Virus record (IMG/VR): IMGVR_UViG_3300017971_000144
Span: 1 to 38,874 of that record
Strand: one strand, 5' to 3'
DNA length: 38,874 nt
Source: a virus
Every line of letters begins with the position of its first letter. The stretch's first letter is position 1. The translations under genes were made by a program, and so were the position numbers. The notes under the pieces are model-generated. The model was not told where the DNA came from. It ran no database searches and saw only the letters and a program-made list of their open reading frames with translations. This document shows, one piece after another, positions 9,234-18,076 of the stretch.

Positions 9234-9364
9234 GAGCTTTTAATTATTGCTCTTATTACAAGTTTTGTGATTGTTATATTTCGTCCTTTTGCTGCTACTT
9301 TTAATTTTTCATGTAGCCATATAGGTATGTCCATAGATAATCTTTTACGGCCTTTGCGGCTCAT
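9230..9364 (-). CDS. Small ribbon-helix-helix (Arc/MetJ-type) DNA-binding protein
   Basis: A 44-residue protein with AAGGAG nine bases before the ATG. After a basic start (MSRKGRKR) comes the strand LSMDIPIWL, then helix HEKLKVAAKGRN and helix ITKLVIRAIIK. This is the ribbon-helix-helix layout with nothing else attached. Its stop overlaps the last codons of the opposite gene by four bases. A perfect palindrome lies 32 bp upstream of its start, a likely autoregulatory operator. It is placed between ejection and fibre genes and could regulate the rightward fibre transcript. Confidence 0.72.
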   Translation of the reverse strand: MSRKGRKRLSMDIPIWLHEKLKVAAKGRNITITKLVIRAIIKSS

Positions 9365-9395
9365 ATTCTAATCTCCTTGTTAAGAAACATCTACA

Positions 9396-9407
9396 TTGTG
9401 TACACAA
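9396..9407. promoter_or_regulatory. Palindrome TTGTGTACACAA, candidate operator
   Basis: A perfect 12-bp palindrome in the 127-bp gap between the minus-strand ribbon-helix-helix gene and the plus-strand fibre gene at 9492. Proteins of this family dimerise and bind short inverted repeats near their own promoters, so this is the natural candidate site. Confidence 0.45.
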
Positions 9408-9491
9408 ATAATCTTAATTGTTTGCATTAGATAATTTCAACATATTTCACTTAATATAGTAGATTTTTAATCTTTAATAAGGAGGGCCAGT

Positions 9492-12170
9492 ATGGCTGTT
9501 AATCGAATTAGAAAAAATGTGGGTTATGGGCTTGGATCGCCTTTAATTGATTTAGCTCCAACGCCAATTATAGCTAATAGAGCTCCAACTGCTAATGATA
9601 TGGCGGAAATAGGTGTCTTATGGGTAGATACTGCAAATGACAATGTATACGTATTAGCATCTGTTGCATCCAATGCAGCTTCCTGGCAAATAACCACGGC
9701 TGAGGGAACTGGGGGTACGGACGGCCAGTTGCTTATTGGTGAAACGGGTGCTGACCCATCATGGGCAAATCTCACCTCAAGTGGTGGAACATTAGTTATA
9801 ACTAATGGCGCAGGTTCCATTAATATGGAAGTATCTGGTGCTACAACGAGCTCGTTTCCAACAGATAGTGGCACAGCGAATCCACTTTTAGGGGCTACCA
9901 ATATAGCTGGTGGTGCCAATATGAACACAACCGGAGTAGGTAACACGGTAACGCTTAATCTGGATGCGAACCCGGCTATAACTGGATCTTTGACGGTTGC
10001 TGATAGTTTTACCATGTCGGCAGGCACTTGTACCATAACAGCAGATGATAATACAGCGGATGTAATATATTTACATGCAGATGGCGGTACTACCGAAACT
10101 ATCAGGCTTCATGCTGACCAGGGAACAGGTGTAGCTTCCGTTGCGCTTATATCAGATGTCGGAGGAATAACCCTAGATGCAGGAATAGCTAGCGCAGATG
10201 CTATTAATATAGATGCGTCAGATGCAGCAGGTGGTATAGACATAGATTATGGCACAGGCGGCTGTGCTGTTGATGGTGCAAACGGTGCGTTTACACTTCA
10301 AACAGGAACCGGAGCAATTAGCTTGGGGGCTGACGCAGTTGCTAAAACAATCACTTTAGGCAACGCAACTGGTGCAACGCAGGTGAATGTTGATTGTGGA
10401 ACTGGTGGAGCATCATTTGGAGCTTCTGCAACTGCGCATACAACAACAGTAGGTGGAACAAATACAACTTCGGCGACAGTTATACAGTCTGGTACGGGTG
10501 ATGTTACAGTTACCTCTACAGATGCTATTCTTTTAGATTCTGCAGGCGTGCTAGAACTTAACTCTTCTGCAGGTATTATAGGAATTGGTAATGATGCGGT
10601 TGCTCAGAATATTAATATTGGTACAGGCGCAGCTGCTCGTGTGATTGCTATAGGAAATACTACTGGTGCAACAGGCATAGCAATGAGTGCTGGGACAGGC
10701 GATATTACAATAGAGGCGCCGGCAAATAGGGTAACAGTAGGAGATTTAGCTGGTGCAAGTGACACTATTATATATGCTGGTTCAGGCGGAATATTAATAC
10801 AGTCTCTCGGTGACAATATAATTGATACAACTGGCGATACGTTCATAAACTGTGCCGGTACAATTAATATTGGCGATGATGCTGATGCGCAACCAATAAA
10901 CATTGGTACGGGTGCAGCTGCAAGAACAATCACAATAGGAAATATTACGGGTGCTACTGCAGTTAATATAAACACTGGTTCAGGTGGTTGCGCGATTACC
11001 ACAACGGATGCAACGTTAGCGCTAAATTCTGGAACTGGAGCGGTAAATATTGGAACTGATGCGGCCGCTCATACAGTAACTGTGGGTTCAAACACCGGAG
11101 CTGCTGATACTGCGATACAGTCTGGTACTGGCGGTATTGACATGAATACTTATACTGGTGACTTTGACCTTAATACTGGTGGTGGAGCTGTTACTATTAA
11201 TTCTGGTACAGGTGCTATGGATATAGCAGCAGATGCAACAGCACATATATTAACACTTGGAAGTACAAACACAACGTCGCAGACAATAGTTCAGTCAGGG
11301 ACTGGGGATGTTAACATAACATCAACAGATGCGGTTACAGTTGATGCAGCAGGTGTTCTAGAATTGAACTCAAGTGCAGGTGTAATAGGAATAGGAAATG
11401 ACGCGGTAGCTCAAAACATTAACATGGGGACTGGGGCAGCCGCAAGAACTATAACAATCGGTAATATTACTGGTGCGACAGCATTGGCTCTAAACTCAGG
11501 AACAGGGCATATAACTCTTACTTCGACAGGTGCTGGTGACATTGTCCTTGTTGGAGGCGATGCCATTACATTGGATGCAGTAGGTGTAGTTGAGCTCAAC
11601 TCCTCTGGTGCAGCAATAGGAATAGGAACTGACGCGGATGCGTTTGCAATTAACATAGGTACCGGCGCATCAGCTAGAACAATCACTGTAGGAAACGCAA
11701 CCGGAGCAACTTCTGTTGTGTTAAATGCAGGAACTGGTGCTGTTAATATTGGTACAAACGCGATTGCTCATACAACAACTGTTGGCACAACAACGGGCGC
11801 AGCGGACACAACAATTCAAGCAGGTACAGGTGGGATTACTTTGTCAGCAGCTGGTATATGCGACGTTGTTCCGGCAACTAATTCGGTAGCAGGTGTAGCG
11901 CTTACTATTGATGCAAACGTTGGCGTAGGGACATTTACAGGGCAAGTAACAGCATCAGGAGCGCAGGTTACGTTTACTATTACTAATAGTGTTGTTACTG
12001 TTAATTCTGCCATTTTGTGCACTGTTGCTAATAAGGGTGCAAATGACGCAAGGCTTACTATAGAGCGGGTACAACCAGCAGCTGGATCGTTTACAGTTCA
12101 GTGTCAGAATAATGGAGCTGCAGCACTTAACGGCGATGTTATCATTACATTTTGGGTGCTAGCGGTTTAG
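9492..12170 (+). CDS. Large repetitive tail fibre protein
   Basis: An 892-residue protein with a strong site (GGAGG) before the ATG. Residues 1-75 form an anchor module (ANRAPTANDMAEIGVLWVDT) that recurs in the fibre at 17021. From about 130 to 810 the chain is built of short repeats such as SGTGAVNIGTDAAAHT and TITIGNITGATAV, rich in G, T, A, N and D and almost free of charge or aromatics: a beta-solenoid or triple-stranded shaft. The last 80 residues (VTFTITNSVVTVNSAILC, then VQCQNNGAAALNGDVIITFW) form a distinct C-terminal head. The repeats explain long spurious reading frames on the other strand. A terminator follows directly. Confidence 0.85.
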   Translation: MAVNRIRKNVGYGLGSPLIDLAPTPIIANRAPTANDMAEIGVLWVDTANDNVYVLASVASNAASWQITTAEGTGGTDGQLLIGETGADPSWANLTSSGGTLVITNGAGSINMEVSGATTSSFPTDSGTANPLLGATNIAGGANMNTTGVGNTVTLNLDANPAITGSLTVADSFTMSAGTCTITADDNTADVIYLHADGGTTETIRLHADQGTGVASVALISDVGGITLDAGIASADAINIDASDAAGGIDIDYGTGGCAVDGANGAFTLQTGTGAISLGADAVAKTITLGNATGATQVNVDCGTGGASFGASATAHTTTVGGTNTTSATVIQSGTGDVTVTSTDAILLDSAGVLELNSSAGIIGIGNDAVAQNINIGTGAAARVIAIGNTTGATGIAMSAGTGDITIEAPANRVTVGDLAGASDTIIYAGSGGILIQSLGDNIIDTTGDTFINCAGTINIGDDADAQPINIGTGAAARTITIGNITGATAVNINTGSGGCAITTTDATLALNSGTGAVNIGTDAAAHTVTVGSNTGAADTAIQSGTGGIDMNTYTGDFDLNTGGGAVTINSGTGAMDIAADATAHILTLGSTNTTSQTIVQSGTGDVNITSTDAVTVDAAGVLELNSSAGVIGIGNDAVAQNINMGTGAAARTITIGNITGATALALNSGTGHITLTSTGAGDIVLVGGDAITLDAVGVVELNSSGAAIGIGTDADAFAINIGTGASARTITVGNATGATSVVLNAGTGAVNIGTNAIAHTTTVGTTTGAADTTIQAGTGGITLSAAGICDVVPATNSVAGVALTIDANVGVGTFTGQVTASGAQVTFTITNSVVTVNSAILCTVANKGANDARLTIERVQPAAGSFTVQCQNNGAAALNGDVIITFWVLAV

Positions 12171-12210
12171 GATTGACGCTCCTGGCCGACGATATAAAAA
12201 AATCGCTTTT

Positions 12211-12238
12211 CCCCGGCCAATTGGTCGGGGTTTTTTTT
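12211..12238 (+). terminator. Intrinsic terminator after the large fibre gene
   Basis: CCCCGgCCAA pairs with TTGGtCGGGG and is followed by eight T. It ends the fibre transcript 41 bp after the stop codon. Confidence 0.9.
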
Positions 12239-12305
12239 GCTCTATATCGTTAAGTAAAGATACGCTTTTACTTGATAACATTATTAACATTTAAAAAGGG
12301 TTATT

Positions 12306-12506
12306 ATGACGCAAAAAGCTGTTGTCAAACTTGTAAAAGAAGTTGACGAAAAAGTATATTCTTTTGAAATGCCTATTGGAGCTCCATTTGGGCAATCTTA
12401 TGATGTTTTGTTTGAGATGCTGCAAGAGGTGATAGAGATGTCTAAAACTGCAGCTGAAAAGGCAAAAAGAGAAGAAGCAAAAGGTGATGGAGAAGAGTCT
12501 GAGTAG
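12306..12506 (+). CDS. Small acidic protein of unknown function
   Basis: A 66-residue protein with AAAGGG before its ATG. Residues 1-25 are strand-like (AVVKLVKEVDEKVYSFEMP), followed by IGAPFGQSYDVLFEMLQEVI and a charged coiled tail rich in K and E. It sits just after the terminator of the large fibre and before two small beta proteins. I recognise the build as common in phage structural regions but not its function; a chaperone or linker for the fibre is only a guess. Confidence 0.7.
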   Translation: MTQKAVVKLVKEVDEKVYSFEMPIGAPFGQSYDVLFEMLQEVIEMSKTAAEKAKREEAKGDGEESE

Positions 12507-12534
12507 TTGAGCGATACCTTAATAAGGAGGAATG

Positions 12535-12873
12535 ATGTCAAAAAGTTTTATTTTGCCACTTGAGTTAGACTCAATCGATTCGGCAACATTTACAGGTGCT
12601 CTGCAGGCTATTAATCCAGCTGGAAACGCAGAGGCGTGTGTGATATTGCGTATTATTAATGATTCTGATGTTGATATTGAAATAAGTTTTGATGGTATTA
12701 CGGATCATGATTTTCTTGGGGCAGGTGAAACGCTTCAATTGGATTTTCAAACAAATTCGTTGCCTAATGGTAATGTTGGAGTGTTAAAAAAGGGTACTGT
12801 GGTATGGGTTGCTAGTACAACTGGAGCAGGTACGGGATTGGTATATCTTGCAGGATATTATCAACCTGAGTAG
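12535..12873 (+). CDS. Small beta-sandwich protein, fibre-associated (paralogue 1)
   Basis: A 112-residue protein. Two ATG codons lie in a row at 12532 and 12535; AGGAGG is too close to the first, so I chose the second. Nearly all predicted structure is beta strand. The central segment IEISFDGITDHDFLGAGETLQL matches FSFDGVNDHVPLA in the next gene, so the two are diverged paralogues with an F-DG--DH motif. Location inside the fibre cassette suggests a virion decoration or fibre collar protein. Confidence 0.72.
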   Translation: MSKSFILPLELDSIDSATFTGALQAINPAGNAEACVILRIINDSDVDIEISFDGITDHDFLGAGETLQLDFQTNSLPNGNVGVLKKGTVVWVASTTGAGTGLVYLAGYYQPE

Positions 12874-12885
12874 TGAGGGCGTATA

Positions 12886-13230
12886 ATGTATGGAATATTG
12901 AGCAGAGCTGCATTTGAACCGGTTAAGTCTTTAGCTTTTGGTTCTATTGGCGCAGCATATATGGGTGTTGGCACTGCGTTTAGTAAGCCAATACGTATTT
13001 TGATTTTACAAAATTTAACAGATGGAATTGTATGGTTCTCATTTGATGGTGTTAATGATCATGTGCCACTAGCTAGCATCAGTTATATAATACTTGATCT
13101 TACAAGCAATAAAGGTTCTGGTGGTGGATGGTTTATTGATGAGGGTACTCGAGTATACGTAAAACAGCTTGGTGCAGCGCCTACAAGTGGCTCAGTATAT
13201 GTTTCAGCATTATATGGTAAGGAGCGCTAA
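12886..13230 (+). CDS. Small beta-sandwich protein, fibre-associated (paralogue 2)
   Basis: A 114-residue protein preceded by GAGGG. It carries the motif FSFDGVNDHVPL at residues about 54-65 and a strand-rich C-terminus (GTRVYVKQLGAAPTSGSVYV) that parallels the preceding gene (GTVVWVASTTGAGTGLVYLA). Its stop TAA is followed immediately by the ATG of the next fibre, so translation is coupled. Function is unknown; a trimeric or pentameric attachment protein would fit. Confidence 0.72.
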   Translation: MYGILSRAAFEPVKSLAFGSIGAAYMGVGTAFSKPIRILILQNLTDGIVWFSFDGVNDHVPLASISYIILDLTSNKGSGGGWFIDEGTRVYVKQLGAAPTSGSVYVSALYGKER

Positions 13231-15021
13231 ATGTCGCAAATGGGAAAATTCTCCGGAGGTATTCTGGGGATACCAATAAATACAATTACGGGTAATATTG
13301 GTGGTGCAGTTGGTCCGGATGCATTTTCGAATGTTGATCTTTTAGGTTCTTCGCCTATAACAGTTACGGGTAATCCGGCGGCGTGGACATTAACGATAAC
13401 GGTTGATTCGGCTACTACGACTTCTGAGGGTGTGGTTGAATTGGCAACTGATGCTGAATCGATAGCGGGAGCTGATACGACGCGTGCTATAGTTCCGAGT
13501 TCTTTGGTTGCAAAATTGGGCACTATGACAGCAAATGGTGTGGCATATGGTGCAGGTACGGCAGCTGCTGTTAATTGGACTGCGGCGGGTACTGATGGCC
13601 AGGTGCTTATAGGGGCAACTGGTGCGGCGCCGGCATTTGCAACAATGGCTTCTGCGGGAGGCACGATAGTATACACGCCGGGTGCCAATACATTGAATTT
13701 AGAAGTCGGTGGTATGTTTGTGCAGTCTTTTGCGACAGATGTTGCGGGCCCAGTGGTACCATTAGCTGGTACAATCACTATGGCAGGCGGCAGTAACATT
13801 AGTACTGATGGCTCTGTAGCGAATACAGTTACGTTTAATCTTAGTGGTACAACGGATCATGCGGTTCAGATAGGGAATGCTGGTGGTAGTTTAACGTCGG
13901 TAGCTGTTGGAACGGATGGCCAGGTGCTTATAGGGGCAACTGGTGCGGATCCTGCTTTTGCTACTATAGCGTCCGCAGGAGGAACGATAGCATTTACACC
14001 TGGCGCTAATACTCTAAATATGGAAACTGGCGGCACAGTGGCAATTTCGTTTGCTACAGACGCAGCTGGGCCTCAATCTCCGCTGGCGGGTACTATAACG
14101 ATTGCTGGTGGTAATAATATAACTACTGATGGTAGTACGGCTAATACGGTTACTATAGATTTAACTGGAACTACTCAGTATGCATTACAAGTTGGAGATG
14201 CTACGGGCAGTTTAGATTCTTTGGCTATAGGTACAGCAAATCAAGTTTTAATGTCAGGTGGTGCTGGAGCAAATCCTGCATGGAGTACGGCGACATATCC
14301 AGCTACAGCAGCTACGGGAGACGTGTTATATGGGTCTGCTGCTAATACCATAACTGCCTTGGCATTTGATAATACAGCTACGCGTTATTTGGCTAATACT
14401 GGTGGTGGTGCGACAATTCCGGCCTGGGATCAGATTAATTTAACGAACGGGGTAACGGGCATTTTGCCGGTTGCTAATGGTGGTACTGGAGTTGCTAATC
14501 CGACAGATCATTCCTTGCTCGTTGGGTCGGGTGCTGGAGCTATGACAGAATTGGGAGCTGCAACTAATGGCCAGATTCCAATTGGCTCGACTGGTGCGGA
14601 TCCAGTCTTGGCTACTATCACGCAGGGTGCGAATATTACCGTAACGAATGGTGCAGGTTCTATAACAATAGCATCTACGGCTTCAGGCGGTATTTCGTGG
14701 TCGGAGGTCACAGGAACATCGCAAGCTGCAGCTGTTGATTCTGGCTATATATGTAACAACGCGGCGTTAGTTACCGTTACATTGCCTGACACTGCAGCAG
14801 TTGGCTCTATAGTCGCGGTAACTGGAAAAGGTGCTGGCGGTTGGCGTATAGCACAGAATGCAGGTGAAACAATTTATTGGGATGAAAGTAATGCAACTAC
14901 AACTGGTGTAGGTGGAAGGTTAGACTCTACTGACGATTATGATTCAGTAAGGCTGATTTGTATAACGGCAGATACTGATTGGGGAGTTTTGAGCTCTAAG
15001 GGAAATATTAGTATTACGTAG
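13231..15021 (+). CDS. Tail fibre protein with repeated shaft and conserved C-terminal head
   Basis: A 596-residue protein with AAGGAG before the ATG. The N-terminal GNIGGAVGPDAFSNVDLLGS recurs in the fibre at 17021 (GDVGGAVGPDVLGNIDITGG). The shaft has long repeats, each starting near TDGQVLIGATGA and followed by GGTI.(Y/F)TPGANTLN, at residues about 125-165, 228-270 and again, diverged, near 440. The last 110 residues (ISWSEVTGTSQAAAVDSGY to TDWGVLSSKG) form a head domain with VTVTLPDTAAVGSIVAVTG and GGWRIAQNAGETI, widespread at the ends of phage fibres. It is probably a trimeric receptor-binding fibre. Confidence 0.83.
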   Translation: MSQMGKFSGGILGIPINTITGNIGGAVGPDAFSNVDLLGSSPITVTGNPAAWTLTITVDSATTTSEGVVELATDAESIAGADTTRAIVPSSLVAKLGTMTANGVAYGAGTAAAVNWTAAGTDGQVLIGATGAAPAFATMASAGGTIVYTPGANTLNLEVGGMFVQSFATDVAGPVVPLAGTITMAGGSNISTDGSVANTVTFNLSGTTDHAVQIGNAGGSLTSVAVGTDGQVLIGATGADPAFATIASAGGTIAFTPGANTLNMETGGTVAISFATDAAGPQSPLAGTITIAGGNNITTDGSTANTVTIDLTGTTQYALQVGDATGSLDSLAIGTANQVLMSGGAGANPAWSTATYPATAATGDVLYGSAANTITALAFDNTATRYLANTGGGATIPAWDQINLTNGVTGILPVANGGTGVANPTDHSLLVGSGAGAMTELGAATNGQIPIGSTGADPVLATITQGANITVTNGAGSITIASTASGGISWSEVTGTSQAAAVDSGYICNNAALVTVTLPDTAAVGSIVAVTGKGAGGWRIAQNAGETIYWDESNATTTGVGGRLDSTDDYDSVRLICITADTDWGVLSSKGNISIT

Positions 15022-15030
15022 GAGATAGAT

Positions 15031-15183
15031 ATGCCTTGGAAATTAGGATCAAAAAAAGCTAAAGGGTGGCCCATTTTAAAGAATGAAAATGGGCGCTGGA
15101 AGGTTGTTGGATATTCAAATTCAAAAGCTAAGGCAGAGGCTAGTATTAGGGCTCGATATGCTTCTGAAAATAAGAAGGGATAG
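15031..15183 (+). CDS. Small basic protein, unknown
   Basis: A 50-residue protein starting at ATG 15031 behind GGAGATAG, just after the fibre stop. It is rich in K and W: MPWKLGSKKAKGWPILKN, then NGRWKVVGYSNSKAKAEASIRAR. The pattern GWPI-----GRWKVVG-S-SK--A-AS is that of short phage proteins that carry one copy of a small beta-hairpin and helix. It is short but well supported by the ribosome site and tight spacing to both neighbours. Function unknown. Confidence 0.66.
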   Translation: MPWKLGSKKAKGWPILKNENGRWKVVGYSNSKAKAEASIRARYASENKKG

Positions 15184-15187
15184 TTGT

Positions 15188-15391
15188 ATGATTAAGTTAG
15201 TTGGAATAATTGTAGTTGCTTCGGCAGTGGTAGTTGGGGTAGCGTCTCGTTTTCTTTTTAAGAAGTCTGACAATGTTGTTGAAGAGATAGCAGAGAAGGT
15301 TATTAAAGAGAAGACTGGTTATGATGTAGATTTAAGTCCAGATACACCAGAAAAGGAAAAGCATGGCAAAGATAAACGCAATAGGAAATAA
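15188..15391 (+). CDS. Small single-pass membrane protein
   Basis: A 67-residue protein from ATG 15188 (site AAGGGA). Residues 1-22 (IKLVGIIVVASAVVVGVASRF) are a hydrophobic segment with a basic end, and the rest is charged with the motif VEEIAEKVIKEKTGYDVDLSPD and a basic tail. This N-terminal anchor plus conserved acidic helix recurs in phages as a small protein of unknown role. It overlaps the next gene by 29 bases. A lysis accessory role is possible but nothing proves it. Confidence 0.68.
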   Translation: MIKLVGIIVVASAVVVGVASRFLFKKSDNVVEEIAEKVIKEKTGYDVDLSPDTPEKEKHGKDKRNRK

Positions 15392-16019
15392 GTCTGCTGA
15401 GTTGACGATTGATCCTGGTGCTTCTGGAGATAGCTTTGTACAATTTGATATTAATGGAACTGGAGAATTTAGAATTGGTGTAGACGATGACGATTCAGAT
15501 AAGTTTAAAATATCAGCAGGGTCGGCTCTTGGGTCTAGTGATACATTTGTTATAACAGCATCTGGTGAAATCACTAAGCCGTTACAGCCGGCATTTTTGG
15601 CTATCGTGACGTCGCAAATTGATAATGTCACTGGTGATAATACTACATATGCTGTTGCATATGATACAGAGGTTTTTGATGTTGGTGGTGATTTTAGCTC
15701 GACAACATTTATAGCTCCGATAACTGGAAAATATCTGTTGACGACGATAATAGGTTTTGGAGATATATCTTCTCATACAGGAGCGCTAGCATATTTCAAT
15801 ACTAGCAATCGAAATTATCTATTTATGCAAACTGATCCTGAGGCAGTAGACAACTCATCTGATCAGTATTCTACTAGTTGTTCAATGATTTGTGATATGG
15901 ATGCGTCTGATACAGCAGTAGTGCAAGTTAATATTTCTGGTGGTGCTAAAACTGTAGATATGATATCGAATGGGTCAACGGATCCTTATAATGCCTTTGC
16001 TGGGTCGCTGCTTGTGTAG
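15363..16019 (+). CDS. Short tail fibre with C1q-like head (paralogue 1)
   Basis: A 218-residue protein. Residues 1-75 form a small N-terminal module (SAELTIDPGASGDSFVQFDI through ASGEITKPLQP) almost identical to the next gene. Residues about 80-218 have the C1q/TNF-like jelly-roll pattern common in phage fibres: an F-A or FL start, NVTGDNTTY, FDVGGDFSS, then FIAPITGKYLL, TSNRNYLFM and a closing GSLLV. Such heads assemble as trimers at fibre tips. The gene overlaps its upstream neighbour and lies 8 bp from its paralogue, which looks like a recent tandem duplication with diverging heads. Confidence 0.8.
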   Translation: MAKINAIGNKSAELTIDPGASGDSFVQFDINGTGEFRIGVDDDDSDKFKISAGSALGSSDTFVITASGEITKPLQPAFLAIVTSQIDNVTGDNTTYAVAYDTEVFDVGGDFSSTTFIAPITGKYLLTTIIGFGDISSHTGALAYFNTSNRNYLFMQTDPEAVDNSSDQYSTSCSMICDMDASDTAVVQVNISGGAKTVDMISNGSTDPYNAFAGSLLV

Positions 16020-16027
16020 GGGGAGGT

Positions 16028-16693
16028 ATGAGTAAAGTAAATGCAATAAATAATAAGTCTGCAGAGTTGACGATTGATCCTGGGGCGTCAGGAGATAGCT
16101 TTGTGCAGTTTGATATAAATGGAACGGGTGAGTTTCGTATTGGTGTTGATGATGATGCGTCTGATTCGTTTAAGATAAGTCAAGGTTCGGCTCTTGGGAG
16201 TAATGATACATTTGTTATAACAGCATCTGGTGAAATCACTAAGCCGTTACAGCCGACTTTCTTTGGAGAGGTTGGGGCGGCTTTTTTAACGAATGTTACG
16301 GGTGACGGGACGGCTTTTAATGTTACGTATGGTCAGGAAAGATTTGATCTTGGAGGTGATTTTTCTAGTCCGACGTTTATTGCGCCTGTAACTGGTAAGT
16401 ATTTGTTGAATGCGTTTGTACTTCGAAATGATTTAACATCTTCTCATGTAGATGAAGAAATGTATATTACCACCTCAAATAGGGTGTATAAGTTATTTTG
16501 TAATCCCTATGCGCAAATTTTTGGTGGGAGTGATCAGTGGAATGGAACTAAAATATCGATATTGTGTGATATGGATGCGTCTGATACTGCTACTTTATAT
16601 ATTGATATATCTGGTGGAACAAAGGTGGTTGATATTGGTTATTATGATGGTTCAACATGTAGGGGAACTTTAAACGGATCTTTAATTTGTTAG
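16028..16693 (+). CDS. Short tail fibre with C1q-like head (paralogue 2)
   Basis: A 221-residue protein behind a strong site (GGGGGAGG). The first 75 residues nearly repeat the preceding gene. The head keeps the framework (FDLGGDFSSPTFIAPVTGKY, TSNRVYKLF, CDMDASDTATLYIDISGG) but differs at loop positions, the usual place for receptor contact. Conserved framework with changed loops in tandem copies suggests that the phage displays two tip specificities. Which fibre shaft it binds is not visible. Confidence 0.8.
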   Translation: MSKVNAINNKSAELTIDPGASGDSFVQFDINGTGEFRIGVDDDASDSFKISQGSALGSNDTFVITASGEITKPLQPTFFGEVGAAFLTNVTGDGTAFNVTYGQERFDLGGDFSSPTFIAPVTGKYLLNAFVLRNDLTSSHVDEEMYITTSNRVYKLFCNPYAQIFGGSDQWNGTKISILCDMDASDTATLYIDISGGTKVVDIGYYDGSTCRGTLNGSLIC

Positions 16694-16705
16694 AAGGATA
16701 TAGTG

Positions 16706-17005
16706 ATGATAGTGAAAGTTGGCGATAAAGTGTTGTTCACACTAACGGACATACAAAAGAAGGTTCTAAAGAATGACATTAAGTCAGAGATATTTGAAGA
16801 AGATATGAAGCGTCGTTTGTTTTATATTATTAATCACAAGTATGAGCAGTGTTATAAGCGTTTAAAGCAGGAGTGGGAGCCTAAGTTGGCGGCTCGTGGT
16901 GTTCAGTCTATTCCTACTGACAAGGATGCCTTTGCGCAGTTGGTATTTTCTCAGGAAGATTATAAGGATAGGGCTGCAAGGGATGCAGAGGTGTTGAAGG
17001 TTTAG
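16706..17005 (+). CDS. Conserved small helical protein among fibre genes
   Basis: A 99-residue protein. I chose ATG 16706, seven bases from AAGGA, over the GTG at 16703. It is helical and charged, with KNDIKSEIFEEDMKRRLFYI, then HKYEQCYKRLKQEWEPKLAA and IPTDKDAFAQLVFSQEDYKD. I know this pattern from phage fibre regions, where the function is not settled; a chaperone or assembly role is plausible because it lies between fibre genes. No signal or membrane segment is present. Confidence 0.72.
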   Translation: MIVKVGDKVLFTLTDIQKKVLKNDIKSEIFEEDMKRRLFYIINHKYEQCYKRLKQEWEPKLAARGVQSIPTDKDAFAQLVFSQEDYKDRAARDAEVLKV

Positions 17006-17020
17006 TTAAAGGAGAGTGTA

Positions 17021-18025
17021 ATGGCATCAAGAAGGGATAGTAGAAGGACGGGTTTGAATCCGTTGGCCTATTTGGGTGTAGAGCCTGTGTCTCCGCCTTT
17101 ATTGTTGACTATGGATAGGGCGCCTACGGCAAATGATTATGCTAACTATAATGTTGGAACAATTTGGGTTGATAGGAGTACGGCTCCGACAGAAGATATT
17201 TGGATGTTGGTTAACAAAGATAATAATGTGGCTCGGTGGATTCATTTTGATACTGGTACTGAGAATATAAGAACATTGACGGGAGATGTTGGTGGAGCTG
17301 TTGGGCCAGATGTTCTTGGTAATATTGATATTACTGGTGGGAATAGTATTACTATCACTGGGGCTCCAGCATCAAATAGTATGAATGTTAGTGTATCTGG
17401 TACTACGCAGTATATTTTACAGATTGGAGATGCTAGTGGGGCATTGGATAATTTGCCAGCTGGGACTGGTACGGATGGTCAGAGGTTGACGTCGAATGGT
17501 CCTGGATTAGCGCCTACATGGCAGGATACGACTATACGTTTGAATGGTTTTCAGGCATATATGGGGTCTAGTGTGAATAATGTGACTGGAGACAGTACAT
17601 ATTTTACTCTTACTTTAGATACAACAGAGTTTAATTTTGGAGGGAATTTTGACGTCTCTAATTATTGGTATGTAGCGCCATCGGATGGTTATTATCAGTT
17701 TGTGCATACGGTATTTTTTCGGGGTATAGATCCTGCTGGGGGCTTTACGGATTGTGCAATATTTTTAACTAGGTTTAGGCCCAGTACGGGTGTCACTAGG
17801 AGGTATACTCATACTAATATTAATCCATCGCCAATTACTGACAATACTACTCCTCCGTCATATGAGTTTGATATGTGTAATATAGATATTATTGAGTTGC
17901 AGGCTGGTGATCAAGTTAGGTTAGATGCTTTGGTTGGAGGTGGGGCAAAAACAACGGGCTTTACAGGATTGTTTTCTGGTGAAATAAGAACGAGGTTGGC
18001 AGGTTGGTTGTTGACTGAAATTTAA
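17021..18025 (+). CDS. Mosaic tail fibre: shared N-terminal anchor and C1q-like head
   Basis: A 334-residue protein behind AAAGGAG. Residues about 20-85 match the anchor of the 892-aa fibre (DRAPTANDYANYNVGTIWVD). Residues about 88-150 match the 596-aa fibre (GGAVGPDVLGNIDITGG, TQYILQIGDASGALDN). Residues about 175-334 are a third C1q-like head (NVTGDSTYF, FNFGGNFDVS, WYVAPSDGYYQF, closing GEIRTRLAGWLL). It therefore combines pieces of the other fibres in one gene and is the last of the rightward late cluster. It faces the ERF gene tail-to-tail. Confidence 0.82.
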   Translation: MASRRDSRRTGLNPLAYLGVEPVSPPLLLTMDRAPTANDYANYNVGTIWVDRSTAPTEDIWMLVNKDNNVARWIHFDTGTENIRTLTGDVGGAVGPDVLGNIDITGGNSITITGAPASNSMNVSVSGTTQYILQIGDASGALDNLPAGTGTDGQRLTSNGPGLAPTWQDTTIRLNGFQAYMGSSVNNVTGDSTYFTLTLDTTEFNFGGNFDVSNYWYVAPSDGYYQFVHTVFFRGIDPAGGFTDCAIFLTRFRPSTGVTRRYTHTNINPSPITDNTTPPSYEFDMCNIDIIELQAGDQVRLDALVGGGAKTTGFTGLFSGEIRTRLAGWLLTEI

Positions 18026-18076
18026 AAAGTCTCATCAACTCTCTTTTCATTTTCTTATTTTTTCTCCTTTTTTGGT

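Noticed and set aside
9524-12022. Several minus-strand frames opposite the 892-aa and 596-aa fibre genes
   Set aside because: They are shadows of the repeated G/T/A-rich fibre codons: proline- and valine-rich without ribosome sites.
9492-18025. Diversity-generating retroelement acting on the fibre genes
   Set aside because: No reverse transcriptase gene and no template/variable repeat pair were seen, so module swapping is the simpler reading.
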